Shown: positions 37,866 through 48,637, counted from the stretch's first letter. The stretch: 64,000 nt of DNA from Streptococcus loxodontisalivarius (GCF_016908645.1 NZ_JAFBEH010000002.1:41188-105187); one strand, 5' to 3'. Notes: generated by a model from the letters alone, not told the origin. Program-made: numbers and translations.

Positions 37866-39557
37866 TTACATTTCGTTTGGAGCTTCTACACCGAGTAGGC
37901 GAAGGGCTTCTTTAAGGACAGTAGCTGTTGCGTAGCTGAGAGCTAGGCGGCTGTCACGTTCTGGACTTTCATCCAAGATACGTGTGTGTGCATAGTACTT
38001 GTTGAAGCTCTGTGCCAAGCTGATTGCAAATTTTGCAACAATAGATGGCTCAAAGTTGTCTGCGGCACGCTTGATGATACGTGGGAAGTCTTGGATAAGT
38101 TTGATAATTTCCCAGCTTTCAGCGTCATTTAGGCTGTAATTAGTAGAAGCGTCAGCAGTGAAGTTGGCTTTGCGGAGGATAGATTGGATACGCGCGTGAG
38201 CATATTGAACGTAAGGTCCAGTTTCTCCTTCGAATGAAACCATAGCTTCAAGGTCAAAGTCATAACCGTTAAGGCGATCTGTTTTAAGGTCGTAAAACTT
38301 GATAGCACCGACACCAACAGCGTGTGCAACAGCATCTTTATCAGCAAGATTAGGGTTCTTGCTTTCGATTTGTGCCTTAGCACGGCTAATAGCTTCAGCA
38401 ACAGTTGGCTCGAGCAGGATAACATTTCCTTTACGAGTTGATAGTTTTTTACCTTCCTTGGTAACAAGACCAAATGGAACGTGGGTAATGTCATCAGACC
38501 AATCAAAGTCCATTTCTTTCAAAACAGCCTTGAGTTGCTTGAAGTGGGCAGATTGCTCATTACCTACGACATAAACTGCCTTAGCGAAGTCATATTGACG
38601 TTTACGGTAAAGGGCAGCGGCAAGGTCACGAGTGATGTAAAGCGTTGCACCGTCTGATTTCTTGATAAGGGCAGGGTGTTCGATGCCGTATTTTTCAAGG
38701 TTAACGACTTGTGCACCTTGAGATTCTTCCAAAAGCCCTTTTTCAGTCAAGATGTCAACCACTTCGTCCATCTTGTCATTGTAGAAGGCTTCACCATTGA
38801 AGCTATCAAAGCTGACACCGAGTTCATCATAAAGACGGTTAAACTCAACGAGACTTTCATCACGGAACCATTGCCAAAGCTCAGTCGCCTCTTGGTCACC
38901 AGCTTCTAGCTTACGGAACCATTCACGTGCTTCTTCGTCAACACTTGGATCGTTTTCAGCTTCAGCATTGATGCGAACGTAGAGTTGCAAGAGTTCGTTG
39001 ATTGGGTTAGCTTGAACAGCCTCTTTACTTCCCCATTTTTTATAGGCAACAATCAGCATCCCAAACTGTTTACCCCAGTCACCAAGGTGATTGATTTTAA
39101 CAGCTTTGTAGCCGATTTTTTCAAAAATATTAGCCAGACTATCACCGATAACGGTAGAACGCAAGTGGCCGATTGAGAAAGGCTTAGCGATATTTGGTGA
39201 TGACATATCGATAGCGACGTTACGGCCTTGGCCAATAGCTTGCGCTGCATAGTCAGAACCAGCTGAGATAACTTGTTCAAGGACATTAGCTGAGATTTTT
39301 GCTTTATCAAGGAAGAAGTTGATGTAAGGACCTACAGCCTCAACCTTGTCAAAGTTACTTGCATCGATTTGCTCAGCAATGTCACTGGCAATCATTTGAG
39401 GTGCTTTGCGGAGCACTTTAGCTAGTGAAAAGGCAGGAAAAGCCAAGTCACCCATGTCAGAATTTTTAGGTGTCTCAAGAAGATTGAAGATTGTTTCTTG
39501 GTCAAGATCAGGGACGACCTTGGCAATCTCCTCAGAAATCAGTGTTTTTGTATCCAT
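37866..39557 (-). CDS. argS: arginyl-tRNA synthetase
   Basis: 563 residues. Class I motifs: [12 protein letters not shown] (HIGH variant, about 124) and KLSTRKGNV (KMSKS variant), with the N-terminal Add1 domain and the C-terminal DALR anticodon domain (about 440-563) ending [10 protein letters not shown]. Charges tRNA-Arg. Divergent from argR across 400 bp. AGGAG precedes the ATG. Length is typical for streptococci. Confidence 0.97.
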   Translation of the reverse strand: MDTKTLISEEIAKVVPDLDQETIFNLLETPKNSDMGDLAFPAFSLAKVLRKAPQMIASDIAEQIDASNFDKVEAVGPYINFFLDKAKISANVLEQVISAGSDYAAQAIGQGRNVAIDMSSPNIAKPFSIGHLRSTVIGDSLANIFEKIGYKAVKINHLGDWGKQFGMLIVAYKKWGSKEAVQANPINELLQLYVRINAEAENDPSVDEEAREWFRKLEAGDQEATELWQWFRDESLVEFNRLYDELGVSFDSFNGEAFYNDKMDEVVDILTEKGLLEESQGAQVVNLEKYGIEHPALIKKSDGATLYITRDLAAALYRKRQYDFAKAVYVVGNEQSAHFKQLKAVLKEMDFDWSDDITHVPFGLVTKEGKKLSTRKGNVILLEPTVAEAISRAKAQIESKNPNLADKDAVAHAVGVGAIKFYDLKTDRLNGYDFDLEAMVSFEGETGPYVQYAHARIQSILRKANFTADASTNYSLNDAESWEIIKLIQDFPRIIKRAADNFEPSIVAKFAISLAQSFNKYYAHTRILDESPERDSRLALSYATATVLKEALRLLGVEAPNEM

Positions 39558-39957
39558 GTTTTTCTCCTAAAAAGATAGTAGTCATCTTATTTTACCATAC
39601 TTTTAGAGGAAAGTGGAGTAGGACCAAGTCTAAAAAAGTCAGAGTTTTTCTGAACTTTTAGGAATTTGAAAAAAGTAGTGAATTCAAAAAAGTGTGACTT
39701 TCTTCCTATTTAATTATGTATCTTTATTCCAAATCAGGAAATAGTCTTAATTAGAGATAAAAGACCGTGTCAAATCCCTGTTGCTGTTTCTTGCAAGAGG
39801 TGCCAAATAGGCTTAATTAAGCTTTAACTTTGAATAAAATTAAAGATAGAGATAAATCAATTTTAAATAAAATTTGGTCGATTTTGCTGAAATGTCCAAT
39901 TTTTTTTGATATAATTCAAAGGATATTTATACAAAAAAGATGTGAAAAGGAGAAAGG
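39558..39957. other. AT-rich 400-bp divergent region argS/argR
   Basis: No gene is evident. It holds an extended -10 for argS on the minus strand (TGGTAAAAT, 39589-39597), TATAAT for argR (39910-39915), and ARG-box-like TGAATAAAATTAAAG around 39831-39846. The middle, 39620-39820, shows only weak A/T runs. Confidence 0.5.
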
Positions 39958-40395
39958 ATGAATAAAAAAGAACGCCACGTTAAAATCAAGGAAATGATTA
40001 AGACTGGACGTATTGGTACACAAGAGGAGATAAAGGATCGTCTAGAAGAAATTGGGGTTTATGTCACACAGGCAACCCTTTCTCGAGATTTGCGTGAGAT
40101 TGGACTCATGAAATTACGAGCAGAAGATGGTAAACTATATTATAGTCTGACAGAAAGTGACAGCACACACTTTTCTGCAAATGTCAGTGAATATATTATT
40201 AAGGTTTCTCGTGCAGAATTCATGTTAGTTTTGACAACCCGTTTAGGAGAGGCAGATGTCCTAGCTAATGTGATTGATGGCGAAAAACGTCAAGAAATTC
40301 TTGGAACGGTTGCTGGTGCAGATACTCTACTTGTTATCTGCCAGAGCGCAGCCATTGCCAAAGAGTTAGAAAAGGAAATTCAGTCTGAAATCTAA
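39958..40395 (+). CDS. argR: ArgR/AhrC family arginine regulator
   Basis: 145 residues: winged-helix DNA-binding domain (about 1-70, with [15 protein letters not shown]) and C-terminal arginine-binding oligomerisation domain (about 80-145, with [12 protein letters not shown]). Streptococci carry several paralogues (ArgR, AhrC, ArgR2); which one this is cannot be told here, though position next to argS and mutS is conserved. ARG-box-like sequence upstream suggests autoregulation. The stop overlaps the next start (TAATG). Confidence 0.92.
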   Translation: MNKKERHVKIKEMIKTGRIGTQEEIKDRLEEIGVYVTQATLSRDLREIGLMKLRAEDGKLYYSLTESDSTHFSANVSEYIIKVSRAEFMLVLTTRLGEADVLANVIDGEKRQEILGTVAGADTLLVICQSAAIAKELEKEIQSEI

Positions 40396-40745
40396 TGACT
40401 ACTTATGATCAAGCTCTAGAGCGTTTGAAGGGGCTGCTGGAAAAACATGAAACAGTCCAAGCCTTCAAGAAAAGTCAGAATAAAATCAAGCAGCTTCCAG
40501 GATTAACCGATGATGTCATCCAGATGAAGGCTTACCAGCAGGAGGCAGTTCTCCTTCAAAAGATGGATAAGCCCAAGGCATCTGCTAGTAAGGAAGAGGC
40601 ATCTCAGAAACTACAGCAGAGCCTAGATCAACTGCCCTTGGTTCAGACCTATCGCAGTCAGATGCAGGATGCTAGTGATCTTTTGAGTCATATCACAAAA
40701 AGGATTGAAGACAAGATAAACGAGGAGTTAGCCCATGGCAAATGA
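40395..40745 (+). CDS. YlbF/YmcA family protein
   Basis: 116 residues, largely helical, with [20 protein letters not shown] and [20 protein letters not shown], typical of the YlbF/YmcA (DUF964) family. In Bacillus these form the Y-complex that guides RNase Y processing. Overlaps argR by 1 nt and mutS by 11 nt, so the three are translationally linked. Confidence 0.85.
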   Translation: MTTYDQALERLKGLLEKHETVQAFKKSQNKIKQLPGLTDDVIQMKAYQQEAVLLQKMDKPKASASKEEASQKLQQSLDQLPLVQTYRSQMQDASDLLSHITKRIEDKINEELAHGK

Positions 40746-43305
40746 AAAAATCTCCCCAGGAATGCAACAGTATTTGGATATCAAAGCAGAATATCCAGAT
40801 GCTTTTTTGCTATTTAGGATGGGAGACTTCTACGAACTATTTTATGAAGATGCGGTAAAAGCTGCGCAGATTTTAGAAATCGGTTTAACCAGTCGCAATA
40901 AGAATGCCGAAAATCCTATTCCTATGGCAGGAGTTCCACATCACTCAGCTCAACAATACATTGATGTCTTGGTTGATTTGGGTTACAAGGTAGCTATTGC
41001 CGAGCAGATGGAAGATCCTAAGCAGGCTGTTGGTGTTGTTAAACGTGAGGTTGTTCAGGTCATCACGCCAGGGACAGCAGTAGATTCAAGTAAGCCATAT
41101 AGCAACAATAATTTCCTTGTTGCTATTGATAGAGATAGGAATCAGTTTGCCCTGTCTTATATGGATTTGTCAACGGGTGAATTCTATGTGACTGAGTTGC
41201 AGGATTTTGCAGCGGTTCGCAGTGAGATTCAGAACTTGAAGGCTAAGGAGGTTGTTGTCGGTTTTGAATTGACAGAGGAAGAAAGTCATATTCTGACCAA
41301 ACAGATGAATCTCTTGCTATCTTATGAAACAACAGCTTATGAAGATTTACATCTTATTGACACCAAGTTGACAGAGTTAGAATCGCAAGCAGCAAGTAAG
41401 CTCTTGCAGTATGTTCACCAAACGCAGAAACGTGAACTCAGCCACCTTCAAGCAGCTCTGCACTATGAAATCAAAGACTACTTGCAGATGACCTACGCTA
41501 CCAAATCGAGCTTGGATTTGCTAGAAAATGCAAGGACATCGAAGAAACACAGCAGTCTCTATTGGCTCTTGGATGAGACAAAGACAGCCATGGGGATGCG
41601 TCTCTTGCGAACTTGGATTGACCGTCCCTTGGTTAATGCTCAGGCTATCAAGGAGCGTCAGGATATTATTCAAGTGTTCTTGGATCAGTTCTTTGAACGT
41701 AGTGATTTGACGGAAAGCTTGAAGGGTGTCTATGATATTGAGCGACTGGCTAGCCGAGTTTCCTTCGGAAAGGCTAATCCTAAGGATTTGTTACAACTAG
41801 GTCAAACTCTAACACAGGTTCCTGTGATTAAGGCTATTTTGGAATCATTTGCTGCGCCAGAACTTGACAAACTTGTCAAGGACATTGACACCTTGCCAGA
41901 GTTAGAGAGTCTTATCCGCTCTGCTATTGACCCAGAAGCACCAGCAACTATAACAGAAGGTGGTATCATCAAGACTGGCTTTGATGAGCGTCTTGACCAC
42001 TATCGTCAGGTTATGCGTGAGGGGACAAGCTGGATTGCTGATATTGAGGCTAAGGAGCGTCAGGCATCTGGCATTACGACTCTTAAAATCGACTACAATA
42101 AAAAAGATGGTTACTATTTCCATGTGACCAATTCCAACCTTTCTCTAGTGCCAGAGCACTTCTTTAGAAAGGCAACGCTCAAAAATTCAGAACGTTTTGG
42201 AACGGCTGAGCTAGCCAAGATTGAAGGAGATATGCTAGAAGCTCGTGAGCAGTCTTCCGATTTGGAATATAGCATTTTCATGCGTATTCGTGAGCAGGTG
42301 GAGCACTACATCCAGCGTTTGCAGCACCTTGCTAAGAGTCTTGCTACAGTTGACGTTCTGCAATCCTTGGCAGTGGTTGCTGAGAATAACCACTATGTCC
42401 GTCCAAGTTTCAATGATCAGCAGATTATTGCGATTGAAGAGGGACGCCATGCGGTTGTAGAGAAGGTTATGGGTACTCAGGAGTACATTCCAAATAGCAT
42501 TCATTTTGATGCTGAGACCAGCATTCAGCTGATTACAGGTCCTAACATGAGTGGTAAATCGACCTATATGCGTCAACTTGCCTTGACAGCAGTTATGGCT
42601 CAGATGGGTTCTTTTGTGGCGGCTGACAAGGTTGACCTTCCTATCTTTGATGCCATTTTCACACGAATTGGAGCGGCAGATGACTTGATTTCTGGTCAGT
42701 CGACCTTTATGGTTGAGATGATGGAAGCCAACCATGCCATCCAAAGAGCTAGCGCTCAGTCACTTATTCTCTTTGATGAGCTTGGCCGCGGGACAGCTAC
42801 CTATGATGGGATGGCGCTAGCGCAGTCCATTATTGAGTACATTCATGATCGTGTCGGTGCTAAGACCATGTTTGCGACTCACTATCATGAGTTGACAGAC
42901 CTGTCAAGGACACTTGCTCACCTTGTCAATGTTCACGTGGCTACGCTTGAAAAAGATGGAGAGGTTACCTTCCTTCATAAGATTTCGCAAGGACCAGCAG
43001 ATAAATCCTATGGTATTCATGTAGCCAAGATTGCTGGTCTACCAAACCAACTTTTGAATAGGGCAGACCATATTCTGACAGACCTAGAAGCTCACTCAGC
43101 TAAGTTAACAGAGGAAATAGTTGAACCTGAAACTCTAGTTCCAGAAGTAAAGCAAGCACAAACTCAGCTTGTCCAGGAACAGCTTTCCCTCTTTGCTGAT
43201 GAAGAAGATAGTCAAGTCCTTGCCAAACTAAGAGAAACAGATCTGATGAACCTAACTCCAATGCAGGCCATGAACCTAATCTTTGAATTGAAAAATATGT
43301 TGTAA
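40735..43305 (+). CDS. mutS: DNA mismatch repair protein MutS
   Basis: 856 residues. Mismatch-binding domain with the FYELF motif (residues about 32-36, GDFYELF), connector, core and clamp, then the ATPase with Walker [11 protein letters not shown] (602-611), Walker [11 protein letters not shown] and a C-terminal tail. HexA equivalent, acting with MutL/HexB in mismatch repair and in limiting divergent transformation. Followed by an intergenic element between it and mutL. Confidence 0.98.
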   Translation: MANEKISPGMQQYLDIKAEYPDAFLLFRMGDFYELFYEDAVKAAQILEIGLTSRNKNAENPIPMAGVPHHSAQQYIDVLVDLGYKVAIAEQMEDPKQAVGVVKREVVQVITPGTAVDSSKPYSNNNFLVAIDRDRNQFALSYMDLSTGEFYVTELQDFAAVRSEIQNLKAKEVVVGFELTEEESHILTKQMNLLLSYETTAYEDLHLIDTKLTELESQAASKLLQYVHQTQKRELSHLQAALHYEIKDYLQMTYATKSSLDLLENARTSKKHSSLYWLLDETKTAMGMRLLRTWIDRPLVNAQAIKERQDIIQVFLDQFFERSDLTESLKGVYDIERLASRVSFGKANPKDLLQLGQTLTQVPVIKAILESFAAPELDKLVKDIDTLPELESLIRSAIDPEAPATITEGGIIKTGFDERLDHYRQVMREGTSWIADIEAKERQASGITTLKIDYNKKDGYYFHVTNSNLSLVPEHFFRKATLKNSERFGTAELAKIEGDMLEAREQSSDLEYSIFMRIREQVEHYIQRLQHLAKSLATVDVLQSLAVVAENNHYVRPSFNDQQIIAIEEGRHAVVEKVMGTQEYIPNSIHFDAETSIQLITGPNMSGKSTYMRQLALTAVMAQMGSFVAADKVDLPIFDAIFTRIGAADDLISGQSTFMVEMMEANHAIQRASAQSLILFDELGRGTATYDGMALAQSIIEYIHDRVGAKTMFATHYHELTDLSRTLAHLVNVHVATLEKDGEVTFLHKISQGPADKSYGIHVAKIAGLPNQLLNRADHILTDLEAHSAKLTEEIVEPETLVPEVKQAQTQLVQEQLSLFADEEDSQVLAKLRETDLMNLTPMQAMNLIFELKNML

Positions 43306-43313
43306 AACAAGTG

Positions 43314-43333
43314 GAGGCTGAGATTTCTCAGCC
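43314..43333 (+). repeat. left copy of 20-bp direct repeat (terminator hairpin) at element 1
   Basis: GAGGCTGAGATTTCTCAGCC, containing GGCTGAGA-tt-TCTCAGCC; identical to 43509-43528. Confidence 0.85.
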
Positions 43334-43508
43334 CCAAAAGATACTTCCGCCGTGATGAAAGTGTAAGAAATGTCTTTATAAAAGCATTTCTTACACTCGG
43401 AATATTTGAGACACTAGGCTCAAATATTAGTCATGGAATTTCGTAGGAAGTCGCTGATGTCCGACATCACTTAAGGAAAGTATCGAAAAAAGACTTTGTC
43501 TTCAACCA
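43334..43508. mobile_element. small intergenic element, copy 1 (175 bp)
   Basis: Starts CCAAAAGATACTTCCGCCGT and ends GTCTTCAACCA. It includes a stem GTAAGAAATG/GCATTTCTTAC and the palindrome GATGTC-c-GACATC. Its ends recur in opposite orientation at 46120-46362. It is bounded by exact 20-bp direct repeats. Subterminal GATACTT..GTGATG is weakly inverted between its two ends. Confidence 0.7.
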
Positions 43509-43533
43509 GAGGCTGAGATTTCTCAGCCTTTTT
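43509..43533 (+). terminator. right copy of the 20-bp repeat, acting as mutS terminator
   Basis: GGCTGAGATTTCTCAGCC followed by TTTTT; the copy at 43314 lacks the T run. Confidence 0.85.
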
Positions 43534-43539
43534 GCTTTG

Positions 43540-43548
43540 TGCTATAAT
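43540..43548 (+). promoter_or_regulatory. mutL promoter (extended -10)
   Basis: TGCTATAAT, 26 bp before the ATG. Confidence 0.7.
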
Positions 43549-43573
43549 GAAGAGAAGTAAAGCGAGGAAAATT

Positions 43574-45541
43574 ATGTCAAAAATCATTGAATTACCTGAG
43601 GTTTTGGCCAACCAAATCGCAGCTGGTGAGGTTGTTGAACGTCCTGCCAGTGTGGTTAAAGAGTTGGTTGAAAATGCCATCGATGCCGGTGCTAGTCAAA
43701 TCACAGTTGAAATTGAGGAATCAGGTCTCAAATCTATTCAAATTATTGATAATGGAGAAGGGATGGCTATGGCAGATGTCGCTATGAGTCTGCGCCGCCA
43801 TGCCACCAGTAAAATTAAGAATCAGGGAGATCTTTTCCGTATCAGAACTCTTGGTTTTCGTGGCGAAGCTCTTCCGTCAATCGCCTCAATCAGTCACTTA
43901 ACCATTAAGACAGCGACAGCTGGTGAGGAGCATGGGACCCTCTTGATTTCCAAGGGAGGAGTCATCGAGAGTGAGGAACCCATTTCAACGCCAGTGGGTA
44001 CCAAGATTACTGTTGAGGATCTCTTTTATAATACTCCTGCCCGTCTCAAGTACATGAAGAGTTTGCAGGCGGAGCTTGGTCACATTATGGATGTGATTAA
44101 CCGTCAGAGTCTAGCCCATCCTGAGATTGCCTTTAGTTTGATTTCAGATGGTAAGGAGATGACCAAGACGGCAGGGACTGGTGATCTGCGTCAGGCTATT
44201 TCTGGCATCTACGGACTCAATACAGCTAAAAAGATGGTGGAGATTTCAAACAGCGATTTAGATTTTGAAATTTCAGGTTATGTCAGTCTTCCAGAGTTGA
44301 CACGTGCCAACCGCAATTACATTACCATTCTGATTAACGGTCGCTACATCAAGAATTTTTTGATCAATCGTGCCATTTTAGACGGCTACGGTTCTAAGCT
44401 CATGGTGGGACGTTTTCCGATTGCGGTGATTGATATTCAGATTGATCCTTACTTGGCTGATGTCAATGTTCACCCGACTAAGCAGGAAGTTCGTATTTCA
44501 AAAGAAGCAGAGCTCATGAAGCTGATTAGCGCTGCCATTGCTGAAAGCCTAAGAGAGCAAGATTTGATTCCAGATGCTCTGGAAAATTTGGCGAAATCAA
44601 GCACACGAGGTCAGGCTAAACCAGTACAAACCAGTCTTCCTCTCAAACAGAGCAATCTTTATTTTGATAGTCAGCGTAATGACTTCTTCCTCAAAGAGGA
44701 AAAACCAGCCCAGATTGAAGAAAGTCCAGTTCTCTTTGAGAGTAAGGAAGAAGTTAAAAACACTGTAAAAGAAGTTGACAACTCTGTCAACAAATCATCC
44801 AATATCCATTTTGCGCAACGCCAGGATATAACAGAAGAAACTAGTGAACATGATAGTCTTGATTTTAAAAACAAGGCTAAGATGGCTAAGTTGATTGACA
44901 ATCTTGAAAATGAAGAAACCTCAACCTTTCCTGAGTTGGATTTCTTCGGTCAGATGCACGGCACTTATCTTTTTGCTCAAGGGCAGGGCGGTCTCTACAT
45001 CATTGATCAGCATGCTGCTCAGGAACGTGTTAAATACGAATACTATCGTGATAAAATCGGTGATGTTGACGATAGTTTACAGCAGTTGCTAGTACCCTAT
45101 CTCTTTGAATTTTCAGCGGATGATTACCTCAATTTGCAGGAAAAAATGACACTACTCAATCAAGTCGGTATCAACTTAGAACCATACGGAAACAATACTT
45201 TTATTCTAAGAGAGCATCCTATCTGGATGAAGGAAGAAGAAATTGAATCTGGTGTCTATGAGATGTGTGACATGCTGCTCTTGACCAACGATGTCTCTAT
45301 CAAGAAATACAGAGCGGAGCTTGCTATCATGATGAGCTGTAAACGTTCTATCAAGGCAAATCATAGTTTGGACGACTACTCAGCACGTCATTTGCTAGTG
45401 CAGTTGGCACAATGTAAAAATCCTTACAATTGTCCGCACGGTCGCCCAGTTCTTGTCAATTTTACTAAGGCTGACATGGAGAAAATGTTCAGACGTATTC
45501 AGGAGAACCATACGAGCCTCAGAGAATTAGGTAAGTATTAA
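43574..45541 (+). CDS. mutL: DNA mismatch repair protein MutL
   Basis: 655 residues from [20 protein letters not shown], the conserved start (an ATG at 43532 lies before the promoter). GHKL ATPase with NAIDAGA, DNGEGM and [11 protein letters not shown]-terminal dimer domain (about 470-655). The central linker (about 340-465) is poorly conserved. Like other streptococcal MutL it ends in the expected [16 protein letters not shown]. Separated from mutS by the intergenic element. Confidence 0.97.
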   Translation: MSKIIELPEVLANQIAAGEVVERPASVVKELVENAIDAGASQITVEIEESGLKSIQIIDNGEGMAMADVAMSLRRHATSKIKNQGDLFRIRTLGFRGEALPSIASISHLTIKTATAGEEHGTLLISKGGVIESEEPISTPVGTKITVEDLFYNTPARLKYMKSLQAELGHIMDVINRQSLAHPEIAFSLISDGKEMTKTAGTGDLRQAISGIYGLNTAKKMVEISNSDLDFEISGYVSLPELTRANRNYITILINGRYIKNFLINRAILDGYGSKLMVGRFPIAVIDIQIDPYLADVNVHPTKQEVRISKEAELMKLISAAIAESLREQDLIPDALENLAKSSTRGQAKPVQTSLPLKQSNLYFDSQRNDFFLKEEKPAQIEESPVLFESKEEVKNTVKEVDNSVNKSSNIHFAQRQDITEETSEHDSLDFKNKAKMAKLIDNLENEETSTFPELDFFGQMHGTYLFAQGQGGLYIIDQHAAQERVKYEYYRDKIGDVDDSLQQLLVPYLFEFSADDYLNLQEKMTLLNQVGINLEPYGNNTFILREHPIWMKEEEIESGVYEMCDMLLLTNDVSIKKYRAELAIMMSCKRSIKANHSLDDYSARHLLVQLAQCKNPYNCPHGRPVLVNFTKADMEKMFRRIQENHTSLRELGKY

Positions 45542-45589
45542 AGCTAGTATCTCTGTCACTAAGAATAGTCAAATGCAAGCAATGCTTTC

Positions 45590-45618
45590 TTTACAGCTCT
45601 GTCAACTCCTCCTATACT
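45590..45618 (+). promoter_or_regulatory. promoter of the XRE gene
   Basis: TTTACA, 17-bp spacer, TATACT; GGAAAG ribosome site follows. Confidence 0.65.
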
Positions 45619-45640
45619 GAAAATATAGAAAGGAAAGAAG

Positions 45641-46093
45641 ATGAACTTTAGCCAACAAATCAAATCATTGAGAGCTAAACATAAGATGACGCAGCAGGAA
45701 ATGGCTGATCGTTTAGGTATCTCTCGTCAGGCTATTTCCAATTGGGAAAACGACCGCAATCTACCTGACATTGAAATGCTGATTAGTCTTTCTAGAACAT
45801 TTGATATCAGTTTGGATGAACTGATTTTGGGGGAAAGTAATATGACAAACATGACTAGAAAATTGATTGATGATACAAGCAAGACTCGCCGCACGGCTAT
45901 GAACTTAAGGATTTTAAAGATTGCTATTGCTCTGATTGCCTTTGGTTTTATCTGCTTTTTAGCGGCAGTCTTGGGACAACCAAGTTGGGAAAACCTACTA
46001 GCAGATGCTTCACGTATTTCATTTTTAGGAGGCTTGATAAGCTTTGTTATTCTCGGTGCTAAAAATATCCTAGAGCTTTTTAAAGCTAAATAG
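45641..46093 (+). CDS. XRE-family regulator with two membrane helices
   Basis: 150 residues. N-terminal Cro/C1 HTH (about 5-62) with TQQEMADRLGISRQAISNWE and LDELILGE, then two predicted membrane helices (about 90-110 and 124-146). Membrane-linked XRE proteins of this size are common in streptococci but their targets are unknown. It lies between mutL and ruvA, inside the segment bracketed by the two inverted elements. Confidence 0.85.
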   Translation: MNFSQQIKSLRAKHKMTQQEMADRLGISRQAISNWENDRNLPDIEMLISLSRTFDISLDELILGESNMTNMTRKLIDDTSKTRRTAMNLRILKIAIALIAFGFICFLAAVLGQPSWENLLADASRISFLGGLISFVILGAKNILELFKAK

Positions 46094-46095
46094 TC

Positions 46096-46119
46096 TGTAT
46101 CCACCCTTCAGGGTGGATT
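46096..46119 (+). terminator. terminator of XRE gene; left copy of 24-bp direct repeat
   Basis: TGTATCCACCCTTCAGGGTG then GATT; the hairpin ATCCACCC/GGGTGGAT has no long T run here. Identical to 46457-46480. Confidence 0.8.
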
Positions 46120-46362
46120 CTGATTGAAGACAAAGTCTTTTTCCGATACTTTCCTTAAGTGATGTCGGACGTTAGGTGACATTATCCAGTGGATGATGTC
46201 AGGAAACCAGGGAATTCTTTTTGAGCCTCTTCGCTTTCCAGTTTCAAGGCTCAGACCTGAAACAGTCCACTGGACTGTTTCACTCTCAAACATTCCGAGT
46301 ATAAGAAATGCTTTTATATAGGCATTTCTTATACTTTCATCACGGCGGAAGTATCTTTTGGG
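46120..46362. mobile_element. small intergenic element, copy 2, inverted relative to copy 1
   Basis: Reading the minus strand it starts CCCAAAAGATACTTCCGCCG and ends GTCTTCAATCAG, as copy 1 at 43334-43508. The centre differs and holds a GAAACAGTCC-act-GGACTGTTTC hairpin (about 46259-46281) and CATTTCTTA/TAAGAAATG. A further 94 bp (46363-46456) without homology in copy 1 separate it from the right direct repeat. Confidence 0.7.
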
Positions 46363-46456
46363 TGCTCGCTAACGCTCGCATGAAATAGGAAGATTTATTT
46401 TAAACAAGCAGAGCTTTTGTATCCAATTCCGTTGAAAGTTAGGTTTGTCTACATTT

Positions 46457-46484
46457 TGTATCCACCCTTCAGGGTGGATTTTTG
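46457..46484 (+). terminator. right copy of the 24-bp direct repeat with T run
   Basis: Same TGTATCCACCC...GGGTGGATT hairpin, here followed by Ts; the ruvA -10 follows at once. Confidence 0.75.
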
Positions 46485-46491
46485 TTATAAT
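46483..46491 (+). promoter_or_regulatory. ruvA promoter (extended -10)
   Basis: TGTTATAAT, its -35 region lying within the right direct repeat. Confidence 0.7.
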
Positions 46492-46519
46492 TGATAGATA
46501 CTATTATAGAGGAAGTTAT

Positions 46520-47110
46520 ATGTACGATTATATTAAGGGTCAATTGACCAAGATTACAGCCAAGTTTATCGTTGTTGAGGCAGGTGGCTTGGGGTATATT
46601 ATCAATGTTGCCAATCCTTATTCCTTCTCAGACCAGGTTAATCAGGATGTTCAGATTTATCTGCATCAGGTGATTCGAGAAGATGCCCATCTTTTATTTG
46701 GGTTTCATAGTCAGGACGAAAAAGAGGTCTTTCTCAAGCTGATTTCGGTATCTGGTATCGGTCCCATGACAGCGCTAGCTATTGTCGCCGTGGATGATAA
46801 TGAAGGACTTGTGGCAGCTATCGATAATAGTGATATCAAGTATCTGATGAAGTTTCCAAAGATAGGTAAGAAGACAGCCCAGCAGATGGTTCTTGACCTA
46901 GCTGGTAAGTTTGTTGATACGCCTGTGGAAAATGGCAAAGCGACTAAGGCTAAAGCCAGCACTAATGAAAACTTGGAAGAGGCTATGGAAGCTCTCTTGG
47001 CACTGGGCTATAAGGCAGCTGAGCTTAAGAAAATCAAAGCCTTCTTTGAAGGAACTAATGAAACAGCTGAACAATATATCAAGTCTAGCTTGAAGATGCT
47101 CATGAAATAG
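46520..47110 (+). CDS. ruvA: Holliday junction helicase subunit RuvA
   Basis: 196 residues from [12 protein letters not shown], after GAGGAAG; the longer frame from 46445 runs into the terminator repeat. OB domain (about 1-62), tandem helix-hairpin-helix (with [10 protein letters not shown] and [16 protein letters not shown]), and a C-terminal RuvB-contacting domain (about 150-196). With RuvB it migrates Holliday junctions. tag follows 10 nt later. Confidence 0.97.
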   Translation: MYDYIKGQLTKITAKFIVVEAGGLGYIINVANPYSFSDQVNQDVQIYLHQVIREDAHLLFGFHSQDEKEVFLKLISVSGIGPMTALAIVAVDDNEGLVAAIDNSDIKYLMKFPKIGKKTAQQMVLDLAGKFVDTPVENGKATKAKASTNENLEEAMEALLALGYKAAELKKIKAFFEGTNETAEQYIKSSLKMLMK

Positions 47111-47120
47111 GAGGTTTCAC

Positions 47121-47672
47121 GTGAAACGTTGCGGATGGGTACCAGTAGAAAATGACCTTTACAGGGACTACCATGATCAGGAGTGGGGCAAGCCTCTCCA
47201 TGATGATCAGGCTCTCTTTGAACTCCTATGCCTAGAGTCCTATCAGTCAGGTCTTTCATGGTTGACTGTTTTGAAAAAACGCACTGCTTTTAGGCAGGTC
47301 TTCCATAGCTATCAGATAGATCGAGTTGCTGATTTTTCTGAAGAGGAGATGGCAGCTGCGCTAGAAAATCCGGCTATTATCAGACACCGCTTGAAATTAG
47401 AAGCAACTGTTAATAATGCCAAAGCTATTCAGCGTTTGCAGGCAGAAGTTGGCTCATTTTCAGACTATATCTGGTCCTTTGTTGACCATAAACCACTTGT
47501 CAATCAAGTGTCAACCTATCTTGACAGACCAAGTCAGACAGAGCTGTCTCAGAAGATTGCTAAAGACTTGAAGAAACGAGGCTTTAAATTTCTAGGACCA
47601 ACAACCATTTACTCCTTTTTACAAGCAGCTGGTCTTATTAATGATCATGAAGATAGCTGTGCTTTTAAATAA
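47121..47672 (+). CDS. tag: DNA-3-methyladenine glycosylase I
   Basis: 183 residues, GTG start 7-8 nt after GGAGG. MKRCGWVPVENDLYRDYHDQ and the following EWGKPLHDD match Tag; the zinc-binding Cys4 and C-terminal His/Cys (NDHEDSCAF) are present. Removes 3-methyladenine from DNA in base excision repair. Same operon as ruvA, as in other streptococci. Confidence 0.96.
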   Translation: MKRCGWVPVENDLYRDYHDQEWGKPLHDDQALFELLCLESYQSGLSWLTVLKKRTAFRQVFHSYQIDRVADFSEEEMAAALENPAIIRHRLKLEATVNNAKAIQRLQAEVGSFSDYIWSFVDHKPLVNQVSTYLDRPSQTELSQKIAKDLKKRGFKFLGPTTIYSFLQAAGLINDHEDSCAFK

Positions 47673-47673
47673 A

Positions 47674-47707
47674 CGAAACTACCACTGAATTTTCAGCGGT
47701 AGTTTTT
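47674..47707. terminator. bidirectional terminator (tag / rgg)
   Basis: AAACTACCaCTGAA and TTCAGcGGTAGTTT with one mismatch, flanked by A and T runs; it contains the end of the rgg coding sequence. Confidence 0.85.
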
Positions 47708-48541
47708 GATTTCATATTCAAGTGTTTGAATCAAGGCTGTTTCCTCAGTCAATGTTAGAAGTGAAAGTCCTTTTTCAATTAAGTTATCATCACCTTTGCA
47801 AATACCGAGACGTACCTGGGCAAAACCAAGGGAGTCATATCGTTTAGTTTCTTTTGCTAAGTTTAGGAGTTCAAGTGTTACTTTCTCACACTCTGACTTG
47901 AAATTATTGTAAAGATAGAGTGTGGAACAATTTGTCAGTAGTTTATCCTTAATAGGTTTAATATCAGCAAAATCTTGGTATTTTACAAGCTGGTTTAACA
48001 TATTATCTATGATGAGCCTAAGGTTTTCAAGTGGGAAATAGAACAAGATAGCATTAAGCAACTGGAAATCTCTATAGTACCAGTTATCTGCTTTTTCAAG
48101 ATTTTCCCAAACCTTTTGAGCAGTTTGATTGAGAAGCTCATTGTGATTTTTGGGACCATTCTCTCTTAGTTGGATTACCAAGGTCAGTATATTATTGATA
48201 GATTCAATAGGAATATCATGAGTTGTTTCTAGGTACTGTGTACAGAGTTTTTGAAGTTCCTCTAACTCTGCTGTACCAGTGATAGATAGGTTTTTTGAAA
48301 TCTGATTAAGAATTTCTTGTCGCTTACTTGGTTGATAGACATGGCAAATATAGTGAAATTCCTCAAGACTCATATTAATTTGATCGAGAAGAAAAATCAT
48401 ATTTTCAATACTAGGTATAGATTGGCAAGATTCAAATTTTGACAAGCTAGTTCTAGAGATTTGATTAGCACAAACTTCCGTTTGAGATAGACCTTTAGAT
48501 AGTCGGATTTCCTTGTAGATTTTTCCAAAATCCCATCTCAT
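47693..48541 (-). CDS. Rgg/GadR/MutR family transcription regulator
   Basis: 282 residues, ATG 7 nt after AGGAGG. N-terminal XRE HTH (about 5-60) with LSKGLSQTEVCANQISRTSL and a C-terminal helical TPR-like domain (about 70-282), the peptide-binding part of Rgg proteins. Cysteine 28-type position in EVCANQ is notable, as a Cys in the HTH is found in some Rgg2/Rgg3. Divergent from the small peptide gene at 48638, so it is likely to respond to that peptide and to control the operon. The region is more AT-rich than the neighbours. Confidence 0.9.
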   Translation of the reverse strand: MRWDFGKIYKEIRLSKGLSQTEVCANQISRTSLSKFESCQSIPSIENMIFLLDQINMSLEEFHYICHVYQPSKRQEILNQISKNLSITGTAELEELQKLCTQYLETTHDIPIESINNILTLVIQLRENGPKNHNELLNQTAQKVWENLEKADNWYYRDFQLLNAILFYFPLENLRLIIDNMLNQLVKYQDFADIKPIKDKLLTNCSTLYLYNNFKSECEKVTLELLNLAKETKRYDSLGFAQVRLGICKGDDNLIEKGLSLLTLTEETALIQTLEYEIKNYR

Positions 48542-48562
48542 CAAGATACCTCCTAATTTAAA

Positions 48563-48579
48563 TGTGAATAAAGTTTACA
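48563..48579. promoter_or_regulatory. inverted repeat, candidate Rgg operator
   Basis: TGTGAA-taaag-TTTACA (one mismatch) lies between rgg and the peptide gene; its right half could serve as a -35. TAATAT (48607-48612) or TATATG (48600-48605) are possible -10 elements. Confidence 0.4.
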
Positions 48580-48637
48580 AAACATAAAACGATATTGCTT
48601 ATATGCTAATATTATAACAAATAAATACAAAGGAGGT

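Noticed and set aside
42235..42744. 169-codon frame on the minus strand
   Set aside because: Lies wholly inside mutS, opposite a conserved coding region, with no ribosome site and no family.
43334..43508. small RNA gene between mutS and mutL
   Set aside because: The hairpins are shared by a second, inverted copy at 46120 and are bounded by direct repeats, so a repeated element explains them more simply.
46445..46519. 25-residue N-terminal extension of RuvA
   Set aside because: Runs through a terminator repeat and promoter; the conserved start MYDYIKGQ has its own ribosome site.
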